The position numbers and the translations under genes were made by a program. The notes beneath the pieces are model-generated. The model saw nothing but the letters and a program-made list of their open reading frames with translations, was not told the origin of the DNA and searched no databases. Below are positions 21,159-29,311 of a DNA stretch of 51,652 nt, piece after piece (the first letter of the stretch is position 1; each line of letters begins with the position of its first letter). This DNA is from Gemmatimonadota bacterium (GTDB lineage Bacteria > Gemmatimonadota > Gemmatimonadetes > JACCXV01 > JAHWKZ01), in assembly GCA_025937815.1 (NCBI GenBank), contig JAICQP010000003.1, forward strand, positions 1 through 51,652, written 5' to 3'.

Positions 21159-21656
21159 TCACGCGTCGGCCGTCTCGTCCGCCTCTCTGTCTCCTGGGGG
21201 CTCGGTCAGGATCGCCTCGATGCCCGCCATCGCGAACAGCCGGTCGGCGTCGCGCAGCTCGCAGAAGGCCTCCAGGTACTCCTTGCCGTCGTAGAAATGA
21301 ATGTTGAACGGACGCACCACGCGCTCGGTTGTCTCGCCGCTCGACCGCGACGTGTAGCGGATGCACAGAGGCCTCGACGTCTCCACCGCATCGCGGACGC
21401 GCGCGGCGATCTGCGGATCGGGCTCGCCGCCCGACTCCAACAGCTCCGAATAGCGCGCGAACGAAGGGCCCCCGCCGGCCTTGAGCTTGGCGGCCAGGGA
21501 TGCGAGCACGGTGTCGGCCGCGTCATCGCGGCGTGCCGCTTCGACCAGGGCCAGGAGCCGTTCGCGTTCCTGCTGTGTGATCTCCACGCGCGGCAATCTA
21601 GCGCGCCGCGCGGCGCTCGTCTTGCGCGCGCTTTGCTGGCGCGATTTCTCCCGCAT
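21159..21656 (-). CDS. Short WYL-domain protein without an obvious HTH
   Basis: SRPLCIRYTSRSSGETTERVVRPFNIHFYDGKEYLEAFCELRDADRLFAMAGIEAI. Confidence 0.75.
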   Translation of the reverse strand: MREKSRQQSARKTSAARRARLPRVEITQQERERLLALVEAARRDDAADTVLASLAAKLKAGGGPSFARYSELLESGGEPDPQIAARVRDAVETSRPLCIRYTSRSSGETTERVVRPFNIHFYDGKEYLEAFCELRDADRLFAMAGIEAILTEPPGDREADETADA

Positions 21657-21702
21657 ATATTCGGGTCGTTCCGCGCCCTCCCCGGCGCGCGAACATCACG
21701 AC

Positions 21703-21737
21703 ACCCGTAAGATAGTTGAACGATAGTTGTTACGGGT
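21703..21737. promoter_or_regulatory. Symmetric inverted-repeat/direct-repeat element upstream of the cold-shock gene
   Basis: ACCCGTAA-GATAGTTG-AAC-GATAGTTG-TTACGGGT; 48 nt upstream of the ATG at 21785. Confidence 0.55.
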
Positions 21738-21784
21738 ATCATCTCAACCGTTTTCTCGTTCGTTCGGCAGGGAGGTTCTTCCCG

Positions 21785-22060
21785 ATGGGATCGAATGGCA
21801 GTTTCTCGTTCGGCCGCATGCTCAAGAACTTGTTCGGCAAGGCCGACGCCGTTTCCGAGCACGGCGCGGTGAAATGGTTCGACGCGCAAAAGGGATTCGG
21901 ATTCATCGAGCGGCCGGATGGCAGCGACATCTTCGTGCACTACAGCGACATCGTGGGCAGCGGCTTTCGGACGTTGACCGAGGGCCAGAAGGTTCAGTTC
22001 GAAGTCGCCCAGAGCCCCAAGGGACCGCAGGCGGTCAAGGTGCAGCGACTCGACGACTGA
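21785..22060 (+). CDS. Cold-shock domain protein with N-terminal extension
   Basis: [60 protein letters not shown]. Confidence 0.95.
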   Translation: MGSNGSFSFGRMLKNLFGKADAVSEHGAVKWFDAQKGFGFIERPDGSDIFVHYSDIVGSGFRTLTEGQKVQFEVAQSPKGPQAVKVQRLDD

Positions 22061-22082
22061 CGATCGGCAGGCTTTCGCCGGG

Positions 22083-22114
22083 GGGCCGGTCGCGCATCAC
22101 GCGGCCGGCCCTTT
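22083..22114 (+). terminator. Intrinsic terminator downstream of the cold-shock gene
   Basis: GGGCCGGTCGCG-catca-CGCGGCCGGCCC (12-bp stem with one G.U) followed by TTT; overlaps the 3' end of the converging luxC-like gene. Confidence 0.72.
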
Positions 22115-23434
22115 CGCGTTCCTCCCTTCCCGATCCACCCCGTTTCCCTCCTCGCGATCCACCCACCGGACGAGATCGGCGATCGACGGCCGGCCGTCGC
22201 GCCGCCAGCCGGCCGGCGGGCGCTGCATCCGGCCCAGCGGAGTCACGCGCTCGACGCCCGCGCGGGCGAGCGGAAGCGCGAGTCGATCCATTTCCTTGCC
22301 GTCGCCCGCGATCCCGACGCAGGCGACCATTCCGCGGGCCCGGGCACACAGCTTCGCGGACTCTCGGGCATCGGTCAGAGGCGCGACCGCGAGGATGCGC
22401 GGGCTGGCCGGGGGCGTCGGCGGACCAGGCTCCGGCCGCCACTCGATCGACCAGCCGCTGTCGACACCGCCCACCACCGCGACGGGCCGGCCGGCGGCCC
22501 GCTCGACCGCGCGGACGGCCGCCCACTCGGCCCACGCGGCGCGCTCGCCCGGCTCGCTCTCCCGCCTGGCGGGCGCGGGCCAGCGCTCGAGGCACGCGGC
22601 GTGGAGCGGCTCAAGCAGCTCCTGCCCACCCCCCTCGACCCAGGCCACGACGGGCGACAGGCAGCCGGCCTGGCCGGCGAACGCGACGTCGTCGGCGAGT
22701 GCACGCACGCATCCGTCGAAGTCGTCCTCCAGTGCGCTCCGGGTGACGAGGGCGGCCGATAGCCGCGGCCCGTGCAGGACCAGCCGCGCTCCGTCCGGCG
22801 CGAGCCGCTCGACGCCGGTGAGCGTCTCCGCGCGGCCCGTGGCCATCACCAGGTCCGCGGCGGCGAGCACCGCGCGACCGTGGGGCGCGCCACGCGGCCA
22901 GCCGGAGACCTCGACCGCCGCGCCGATCGCGGGATCGATCTCCGCCAGCGTCGCCGCGAAGCGCGCGGCGAGGTCGTCCGAGCCCGCGGCGGGCTTGAGC
23001 CAGACCGGTGCCTTCACCGAGAGCAGGTCGATGATGTCGCCGACGGGAGTCGTCGGGACGCCACGGGAGGCCAGCGCGACGGCGAGCCGTGGGCCGAGCG
23101 CCATCCGCCGCACGCTCCCCAGCGCCACGAAGCCGTCCAGCGCGCGGGCGTCCCCGAGCTCTGTGTCCGCGCGACCCAGGAGCGCCCGCTCGGTCCAGGG
23201 CTCGAACCCCGCGTCGAGGACGCGCGCGATCGCGGCCGCCGGCACGCGGTGATGCTGGGACAGGGCACGCTCGCCCTCACGCCGGGCGGGGTCCGCGGGG
23301 TCCCGCCAGCGGGCGCACGCCGCCGCCAGGGCGGCGACGACTTCCGCGACCGGACGGTCGGCGAGCGCCTCGCCGGCGCGGACCAGCGCGTCACAGCGCG
23401 CGGCGGCATCGGCGCTCATGCCCCGCCCAGCCAC
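22097..23434 (-). CDS. LuxC-like acyl-CoA/fatty-acyl reductase
   Basis: VPTTPVGDIIDLLSVKAPVWLKPAAGSDDLAARFAATLAE; DDVAFAGQAGCLSPVVAWVEGG (candidate catalytic Cys); ALDH-like fold pattern. Confidence 0.8.
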   Translation of the reverse strand: MAGRGMSADAAARCDALVRAGEALADRPVAEVVAALAAACARWRDPADPARREGERALSQHHRVPAAAIARVLDAGFEPWTERALLGRADTELGDARALDGFVALGSVRRMALGPRLAVALASRGVPTTPVGDIIDLLSVKAPVWLKPAAGSDDLAARFAATLAEIDPAIGAAVEVSGWPRGAPHGRAVLAAADLVMATGRAETLTGVERLAPDGARLVLHGPRLSAALVTRSALEDDFDGCVRALADDVAFAGQAGCLSPVVAWVEGGGQELLEPLHAACLERWPAPARRESEPGERAAWAEWAAVRAVERAAGRPVAVVGGVDSGWSIEWRPEPGPPTPPASPRILAVAPLTDARESAKLCARARGMVACVGIAGDGKEMDRLALPLARAGVERVTPLGRMQRPPAGWRRDGRPSIADLVRWVDREEGNGVDREGRNAKGPAA

Positions 23435-24558
23435 AGGTCCGCCGCGAGCGAGCAGCCCCGCGCCTCCGCTCCCGGCTCCCGCCCCCGCAGCTCGAACGCC
23501 CCGGGCCCGACCCAGGCGCCGAGGTCGCTGGTCTGAAGAGCGAGCGCGCTTCCGCGGTTGGCGAGATCGTAATGGACGATCGCTCCCACCTCGCCCTCCT
23601 CGACCTCGCTCCCGCCCGCCGGATCGACGATCCGAACCCGCGCCCAGGGCGGGACGACGAGTCCGCCGCCGGCGTCCGCGCCGAGGCCGAGCGCCGCGCG
23701 CAATCGCGCGTCGTAGTACTGGCTCGACAGCTCCGTCATGCCGTACTCGGCGGCCTGGAGCTCGGGTGGAACCCCGAGCCGCTCCGCGATCTCCGCCGCG
23801 AGGCTCGCCGGATCCGCGGACGTGCGCAGGCCCTTGAAGCCACCCGTGACCATCGCCCGGCTACCCGCCGGCAAGCCCCACGTGCGGGCGCTTTCCCTCA
23901 GCACGCGATGGAAGGCGATCGCGGGGCCCGCGACGAGGACCGGCTCCCGGTCGGCCACCGCTCGGTCCAGTGCGGCCGCGATCTCCGCGGCGCCCCGCAC
24001 TCCCGCGTTTCCCGGTTCGGCGCTCAGGAGGAATGCCGTCCCCGGGGCGCCCAGCGCCTCGCGGAACACGGCGAACATGTGGACGAGGGACGAGTCGGGC
24101 GCCATGCGCGGCTCGGGCGCCAGGAACAGACAACGGATCCGCTCCCGGTCCGGTACCAGGAAGCGGCGGGCGGAGGCGACGATCGCCGCGTTGTAGAGTG
24201 CCAGCGTGTCGAAGTGATGCACGCCGCGCGCGGTTCCCGATGTGCCGGAGGTATGGAACGCCGCCCGGTCCCGTTCCGGCGGGAACGTCGCCCAGCGGCC
24301 CACCTTGAACGCGCCCGTCGGAACCGACGGGATCTGCCGCCACTCGCCGACGTCGGCCGGCGCGCTCACCCCCTGCAACAGGCAGAACTGGCGATACACC
24401 GGGTTGAAGCGGAACTGATGCGCGAACACGTCGCGCGCCAGGCGGTCGAACGCAATGTCGCCCAGGGGATCGTCCCACCCCCGGCCGACCGCCTCCAGGA
24501 TCTCCGCATCGAGCCGGGCGACCTCGCGCTCACGCGCGTCGTCGCGATCGGACGTCAA
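23416..24558 (-). CDS. LuxE-like acyl-protein synthetase / acyl-transferring ligase
   Basis: IPSVPTGAFKVGRWATFPPERDRAAFHTSGTSGTARGVHHFD; QAAEYGMTELSSQYYD; C-terminal EARGCSLAADLW; TTG start 24558 overlapping queE stop. Confidence 0.82.
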   Translation of the reverse strand: MTSDRDDAREREVARLDAEILEAVGRGWDDPLGDIAFDRLARDVFAHQFRFNPVYRQFCLLQGVSAPADVGEWRQIPSVPTGAFKVGRWATFPPERDRAAFHTSGTSGTARGVHHFDTLALYNAAIVASARRFLVPDRERIRCLFLAPEPRMAPDSSLVHMFAVFREALGAPGTAFLLSAEPGNAGVRGAAEIAAALDRAVADREPVLVAGPAIAFHRVLRESARTWGLPAGSRAMVTGGFKGLRTSADPASLAAEIAERLGVPPELQAAEYGMTELSSQYYDARLRAALGLGADAGGGLVVPPWARVRIVDPAGGSEVEEGEVGAIVHYDLANRGSALALQTSDLGAWVGPGAFELRGREPGAEARGCSLAADLWLGGA

Positions 24559-25196
24559 ACGCCGCGCGCGGTCGGCGACCAGATGTACTTGTGGATCTGG
24601 AGCTGCATCCGAACGGGCAGGCGATCGGCGAGGATCCATTCGGCGAGCTCGGCGGGATCGACTTCTCCCCAGGCTGGCGAAAAGAGCACGGCGTGCCGAT
24701 CGGCGAGCCCGTGCTCGCCCACGACCCCCCGCGCCCACTCGTAGTCCGCCCGATCGCAGATCACGAACTTGATCTCGTCGTCCGCGTCGAGATGGCGCAG
24801 GTTCTCCCAACGGTTCCGCGCGACCATCCCACTGCCCGGAGTCTTGAGATCCATGATGATCCGCACGCCCTCGGGCACCTCCTCCACCGACCACGCCCCG
24901 CTCGTCTCGAGCAGCACCTCGTGTCCGGCGGCGAGGAGCCGCCGCATGAGCTCGTTCGTCTCGCGCTGGATCAGGGGCTCTCCGCCTGTGATCTCCACCA
25001 GCCGGCAGCCGTAAGAGGCCACCTCCGCCACGATCTCGTCGAGCGGGCGCTCGATCCCTTCGAAGAACGCGTACTCGGAATCGCAGAAGCGGCAGCGAAG
25101 ATCGCAGTACGTCAACCGGACGAATACGCACGGCCGTCCCACGTGCGTGGACTCGCCCTGGATGGAGTGGAAGATCTCGTTGACCCGCAACGGCAT
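24555..25196 (-). CDS. queE: 7-carboxy-7-deazaguanine synthase QueE (radical SAM)
   Basis: EIFHSIQGESTHVGRPCVFVRLTYCDLRCRFCDSEYAF (CX3CX2C); VEITGGEPLIQ. Confidence 0.93.
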   Translation of the reverse strand: MPLRVNEIFHSIQGESTHVGRPCVFVRLTYCDLRCRFCDSEYAFFEGIERPLDEIVAEVASYGCRLVEITGGEPLIQRETNELMRRLLAAGHEVLLETSGAWSVEEVPEGVRIIMDLKTPGSGMVARNRWENLRHLDADDEIKFVICDRADYEWARGVVGEHGLADRHAVLFSPAWGEVDPAELAEWILADRLPVRMQLQIHKYIWSPTARGV

Positions 25197-25263
25197 ACGA
25201 CGAAATCTACGCGGTCCCGCCCGACGGGCCCAGGCGAGCGAGGACCTCTAGAGCACCGCGGGC

Positions 25264-26637
25264 TCAACCCCGTTCCAGGAACTCGAACCGGTAGCCGGCG
25301 AGGACGCGCCGGGCCACCATGCGCCCCAGGTCCAGCGCGCGGGTGACCGCCTTCGGCGTGAACTCCAGCGGATCCAGGGTCCGCAGGATGCGGTTCTCGG
25401 CGGCGATGTCGGGGTCGGGGTAGATACGAAGACGAACGTGGTCGATTCCCGCCAGTCGCTGGAACAGCTCGTGCAGTCTGTCGGTCGCCTCCGGGCCGCA
25501 GTCGAGGGACTCCAGGATCTCACGGCTCGCACGGAAGAGAGCGTGCTGGACGCGATGCGCCTGCATGACGTCCTCCTGCTTCGCGTCGCGGCTCTGGGCC
25601 GTCTTCTGCTGGTGCATCGCGGAATAGCCGCGCTCGGCCAGCGATCCGAAGCCGTGCAGGTACTTGTAGGGCGCGCTGATCGACGAGACGATCACGAGAT
25701 CGCAGCCGCTCTCCTCCGCGACGTCGGTGGTGAAGGGATTTCGGTCCTCGCCGTCCACGACCTGAACGGTGTAGTGCCCCAGGCGGTACGGCGCTCCGTC
25801 CGCGCGCTGGAGCGTGACGGCATGATAGAAGGGATATGTGGCCATCGAGCCGATCGCGGCCCGAGCCATGGGCACACCGCGCACTCTGAGGGTCGCGTTT
25901 CGCGTGAGCGGGTTGGCGCGGAAGGGGGCCAGGACGGGATCCGCCGGGTCCACGCCGGCCTCCTCGAACGCGTCCGCGATCTTCCGCCCTTCGGATCCCA
26001 GGATAAGATGGATCGCCTCCGGACGTACCGGCTGGCGGCGGAACAGCTCGAGGATCGGGTCCTCCCGCTCGCCGGCGATCAGCGTCACCGGGTGGTTGAG
26101 GTCGACGGCCAGGATCGCCGCCTCGGTGCGCAGGTCCTCCCAGTCCCGCCCCTTCAGCACCTCGTCCCGCAGATACTCCCCCATGGGCTCGAGCGTCCAT
26201 AGCGGAAACAGCACGTTCAGCGTCGACTCGGCCGCCCAGGATTTCCACGTCCGGCGCAGCGACCAGGACGCCTTGGGCCCCTCTCTCGCCCACTCGAGCG
26301 TCTTCCGGGTGAGCCCCTTCCCCTCGCCCAGGAATCGCGGCTGGAAGCGGGCGCGCGCGCCATCGTCCTCCAGCGTGCCGACGAGGTCTTCCGGACGCAG
26401 GCCGGCGCAGGCCGCCGTCACGAAGAACGCGCCCGCCGAAGATCCCACCGCGAGGTCGATTCCCGGGGGCCCGGTTTCGCGTGGCTGGCCCCGGTCGCGG
26501 AAGCCGGCGCGCAGCACGAAGCCGCGATCCTCGAGCACTTCCATGACGCCGAAATGGTAGGCCACGGCGGGAACGAATCCGCCCAGGAACGTCCCCGCTA
26601 TGCTGCGCGGGAGGGTGACCGGGATGGGCTTGCGAAT
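25264..26637 (-). CDS. Patatin-like phospholipase family protein (proposed ATT start; first canonical start is GTG 26565)
   Basis: GxSxG in AVGSSAGAFFV; upstream in-frame RKPIPVTLPRSIAGTFLGGFVPAVAYHFGVMEVLEDRGF carries the Gly-rich block; GGGAGG 9 nt before ATT. Confidence 0.78.
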   Translation of the reverse strand: MRKPIPVTLPRSIAGTFLGGFVPAVAYHFGVMEVLEDRGFVLRAGFRDRGQPRETGPPGIDLAVGSSAGAFFVTAACAGLRPEDLVGTLEDDGARARFQPRFLGEGKGLTRKTLEWAREGPKASWSLRRTWKSWAAESTLNVLFPLWTLEPMGEYLRDEVLKGRDWEDLRTEAAILAVDLNHPVTLIAGEREDPILELFRRQPVRPEAIHLILGSEGRKIADAFEEAGVDPADPVLAPFRANPLTRNATLRVRGVPMARAAIGSMATYPFYHAVTLQRADGAPYRLGHYTVQVVDGEDRNPFTTDVAEESGCDLVIVSSISAPYKYLHGFGSLAERGYSAMHQQKTAQSRDAKQEDVMQAHRVQHALFRASREILESLDCGPEATDRLHELFQRLAGIDHVRLRIYPDPDIAAENRILRTLDPLEFTPKAVTRALDLGRMVARRVLAGYRFEFLERG

Positions 26638-26742
26638 GCGCGCGTTCCTCCCGCTGCGGAAACCCGCGGCCTTGGCTGGCGGGCGCGGGGGCGGCTAACG
26701 TTACCTGCACCGCCACCTACCTGCTATCTCCAAGGAGGCTCG

Positions 26743-27513
26743 ATGTCCCGCGCGCTCCCCCTGCTCGCCCTAGCGCTCCTGCTCGCCGCCTGCGCCGGCG
26801 CCGACGAGCCCATCGAGGACGCCGTTCCGGATACCGCCGCGGTCGCCTCCGACGCGGGCCACGACGAGGTGCGAGAGATCCCGTCGCGCGAGGCGGAGCT
26901 GGCGCGGGACGCCGGCTCGAAGCCGCAGGAGGTGATGGATTTCCTGGGAATCGACGGCGGGGACCGCGTGGCGGACATCTTCGCCGGCGGCGGCTACTAC
27001 ACCTACCTGCTGAGCGAGCGCGTGGGGTCGACGGGAATGGTGTGGGCCCAGGGCTTCAGCCCCGGTCTCGCGGCCCGCGCCGACAGCGGCGATTTGGCCG
27101 ACGCGACGAACGTAACGCTCGTGGACTCGCTGTCCGAGCTTCCCGAGGCGACCCTCGACGCGGCGATCATCATCCGCGGCTACCATCTGTATCCCGATCC
27201 GGCGGCGCTTCTGAGCGAGCTGAACCGCGCCCTCAAGGCGGGCGGCGTCGTGGGCGTGGAGGAGGTGCGGCTCGGGCAGGAGTACGGGCACGACATGGAG
27301 ACCCACCGGATGGGGGAGCGGACGGTCATCGACGAGTTCGAGAAACACGGCTTCGACTACGTCGGCTCGAGCGACATCCTGTACAACCCGGAAGACCCGC
27401 ACACGGACTTCATGGAGGGGCAGCGCCACCTCGCGGACCGGATGCTCCTGAAATTCGCCAAGCCCGGGGATCCGGCGTCCAGCGAACCCTCGACCGCCGC
27501 GCGCTCCCGCTAG
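26743..27513 (+). CDS. Predicted lipoprotein, class I SAM-dependent methyltransferase-like
   Basis: Lipobox LLALALLLAACAG; motif I RVADIFAGGGYYTYLLSERVGSTGMVWAQ; AAIIIRGYHLYPDPAALLSELNRALKAGGVVGVEE; RBS AAGGAGG. Confidence 0.8.
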   Translation: MSRALPLLALALLLAACAGADEPIEDAVPDTAAVASDAGHDEVREIPSREAELARDAGSKPQEVMDFLGIDGGDRVADIFAGGGYYTYLLSERVGSTGMVWAQGFSPGLAARADSGDLADATNVTLVDSLSELPEATLDAAIIIRGYHLYPDPAALLSELNRALKAGGVVGVEEVRLGQEYGHDMETHRMGERTVIDEFEKHGFDYVGSSDILYNPEDPHTDFMEGQRHLADRMLLKFAKPGDPASSEPSTAARSR

Positions 27514-28412
27514 CGGGAAGCGGCGGGCGGAACGCCGAGAAGACCCGCCACTTCCTCGGCGTGGAGGTTGACCCAGGCGCCGTAGTAGTTGACGTGCGGC
27601 AGCTCCTCGCCCGGGGTTCCGCCGGCCAGGCGTCGCGCCCGGACGGTCGGTGCGCCGAGATGGTAGACGGTGGCGAGGACGCCCGGGTTTCCGCCGATGT
27701 CGAGCCCGGCGATGCGCGCGTACGCGCCGCGTGATTGCGCGAGGAGCGCCGCGGCGTACTCGAGGCTTCCGCTCACGGTGGTCAAGGCCGTCAGCACTTC
27801 CCGCGCGGTCCGGCGCGGGCGGCCGAGGGCGGTAGCGACCTGGGGCTCGATCCGCACCGCGAGCCGGAACGAGACCTGCGCGGGCCCCAGCGTCCAGAGG
27901 TAGGGCGTCCGGAACCGCTCCCGCTCGGGCGCCTCACCGGCGCGCGCCTTGCTTCGGTACTCCCGCTCCCGGTCCGCCACCCACCCTTCCAGGTCGCCCT
28001 CCCGCAGCGTGCCGAACACGCTCAGGAGCAAACTCTCGCCGAGCTCGTCGGCGCGGCTGACGAGGAGCGTCTTCTCCGCCGCCACGATCCCTCCCAGCGC
28101 CACCGGTGACACGTCGAACGCGCCCGCCACCGACAGGACCTCGGCGCGATGCCGGGTGAGCCACTCGCGGGCGGTGTCCGAGAGCGGCGTCCGGGCGCGC
28201 TCCTTCTCCTCCTCCGGCAGGGACTCCCACCCGGGGTTTCCCTCGACGACCACGAGATCGGCCGGCAGCCCGCCCGCGAGCGGGAGCTCGTCGAAGGCGT
28301 CGGGCCCGGGGCTACCCGGCGATCCGAGCCGCGCGACCGCCACGGCCGCGGCGATGACGGCGAGCGCGGCGAGCCCCGCCAGCGCCAGCCGCCGTCCGCG
28401 CCCCGGCTTCAC
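27510..28412 (-). CDS. Membrane-anchored lysozyme-like/DUF1402-like protein of unknown function
   Basis: N-terminal TM VKPGRGRRLALAGLAALAVIAAAVAVA; FDVSPVALGGIVAAEKTLLVS and TLGPAQVSFRLAV resemble a muramidase-fold active-site arrangement; GTG start overlapping nfo stop. Confidence 0.5.
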   Translation of the reverse strand: MKPGRGRRLALAGLAALAVIAAAVAVARLGSPGSPGPDAFDELPLAGGLPADLVVVEGNPGWESLPEEEKERARTPLSDTAREWLTRHRAEVLSVAGAFDVSPVALGGIVAAEKTLLVSRADELGESLLLSVFGTLREGDLEGWVADREREYRSKARAGEAPERERFRTPYLWTLGPAQVSFRLAVRIEPQVATALGRPRRTAREVLTALTTVSGSLEYAAALLAQSRGAYARIAGLDIGGNPGVLATVYHLGAPTVRARRLAGGTPGEELPHVNYYGAWVNLHAEEVAGLLGVPPAASR

Positions 28413-29257
28413 TTCTTCCCCGCGAGCTTCCGCAGGAGCGCCAGGTTCACGGCGTCCATGTCGTTCTCCTTCGGCGTCTCGAGGAGCTTGGGGATCTTCG
28501 CCAGGCGGCGGTCCCGCATGACGCGCTCGAAGGCCGCCTCGCCGATTTCCCCCCGGCCGATGTGCGCGTGCCGGTCGACCCGGCTCCCCAGGGGCTTCCG
28601 CGAGTCGTTCAGGTGGATCGCCTTGAGGCGCGCCAGTCCCACCGTGGCTTCCAGCTCGGACATCATCTTCCTCCAGCCGGTCTTCCCGGAGATGTCGTAT
28701 CCCGCGGCGAAGACATGGCAGGTGTCCACGCAGATTCCGAGCCGTGCGTCCTGCTCGACCCCGTCGATGATCCGTGCCAGCTGCTCGAACCGGTAGCCGA
28801 CGTTCGCTCCCTGCCCGGCCGTCGTCTCGAGCAGGACCTGCGTGCCCTCGAAGGGGACCTCGTCGAAGACCGCGTTCAGGGAGTCCGCCACGCGCGCGAG
28901 GACCGCGTCCTCGTCCGCGTCGGTGTCGCCCACCGGGTGCATGACCAACCCCGAGAGGCCGAGGCGCTGGCAGGTCCGGATCTCCTGCGCGAACGTCGAT
29001 CGGGAGCGGGACAGGATCGCGCTGTCCCGGGTCCCGAGACGCGTGAGGTAGATGTCGTGCGCGAGGCAGACGCGGCACGAGGACGCGTCCCACGCCTGGC
29101 GGAACTCCCGGACGTCGGCATCGGTGAGCTTGCGGCCGCGCCATTGCCGCGGACTCGACGTGAAGATCTGGATCGCGGTGCAGCCCAGGGCCTCTCCTCG
29201 ATCGAAGGCGGTGTGGAGGCCGCCCGCCGTCGACATGTGCGCGCCGAGAAGGAGCAT
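28409..29257 (-). CDS. nfo: Deoxyribonuclease IV (AP endonuclease)
   Basis: LLLGAHMSTAGGLHTAFDRGEALGCTAIQIFTSSPRQW; GICVDTCHVFAAGYDI; LKAIHLNDSRKPLGSRVDRHAHIGRGEIG. Confidence 0.96.
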   Translation of the reverse strand: MLLLGAHMSTAGGLHTAFDRGEALGCTAIQIFTSSPRQWRGRKLTDADVREFRQAWDASSCRVCLAHDIYLTRLGTRDSAILSRSRSTFAQEIRTCQRLGLSGLVMHPVGDTDADEDAVLARVADSLNAVFDEVPFEGTQVLLETTAGQGANVGYRFEQLARIIDGVEQDARLGICVDTCHVFAAGYDISGKTGWRKMMSELEATVGLARLKAIHLNDSRKPLGSRVDRHAHIGRGEIGEAAFERVMRDRRLAKIPKLLETPKENDMDAVNLALLRKLAGKK

Positions 29258-29311
29258 CCGGGGAGTCTAGGGACTTGCACGCGCGCGGCGCCAGCGGCGA
29301 CCTTGCGGCGC

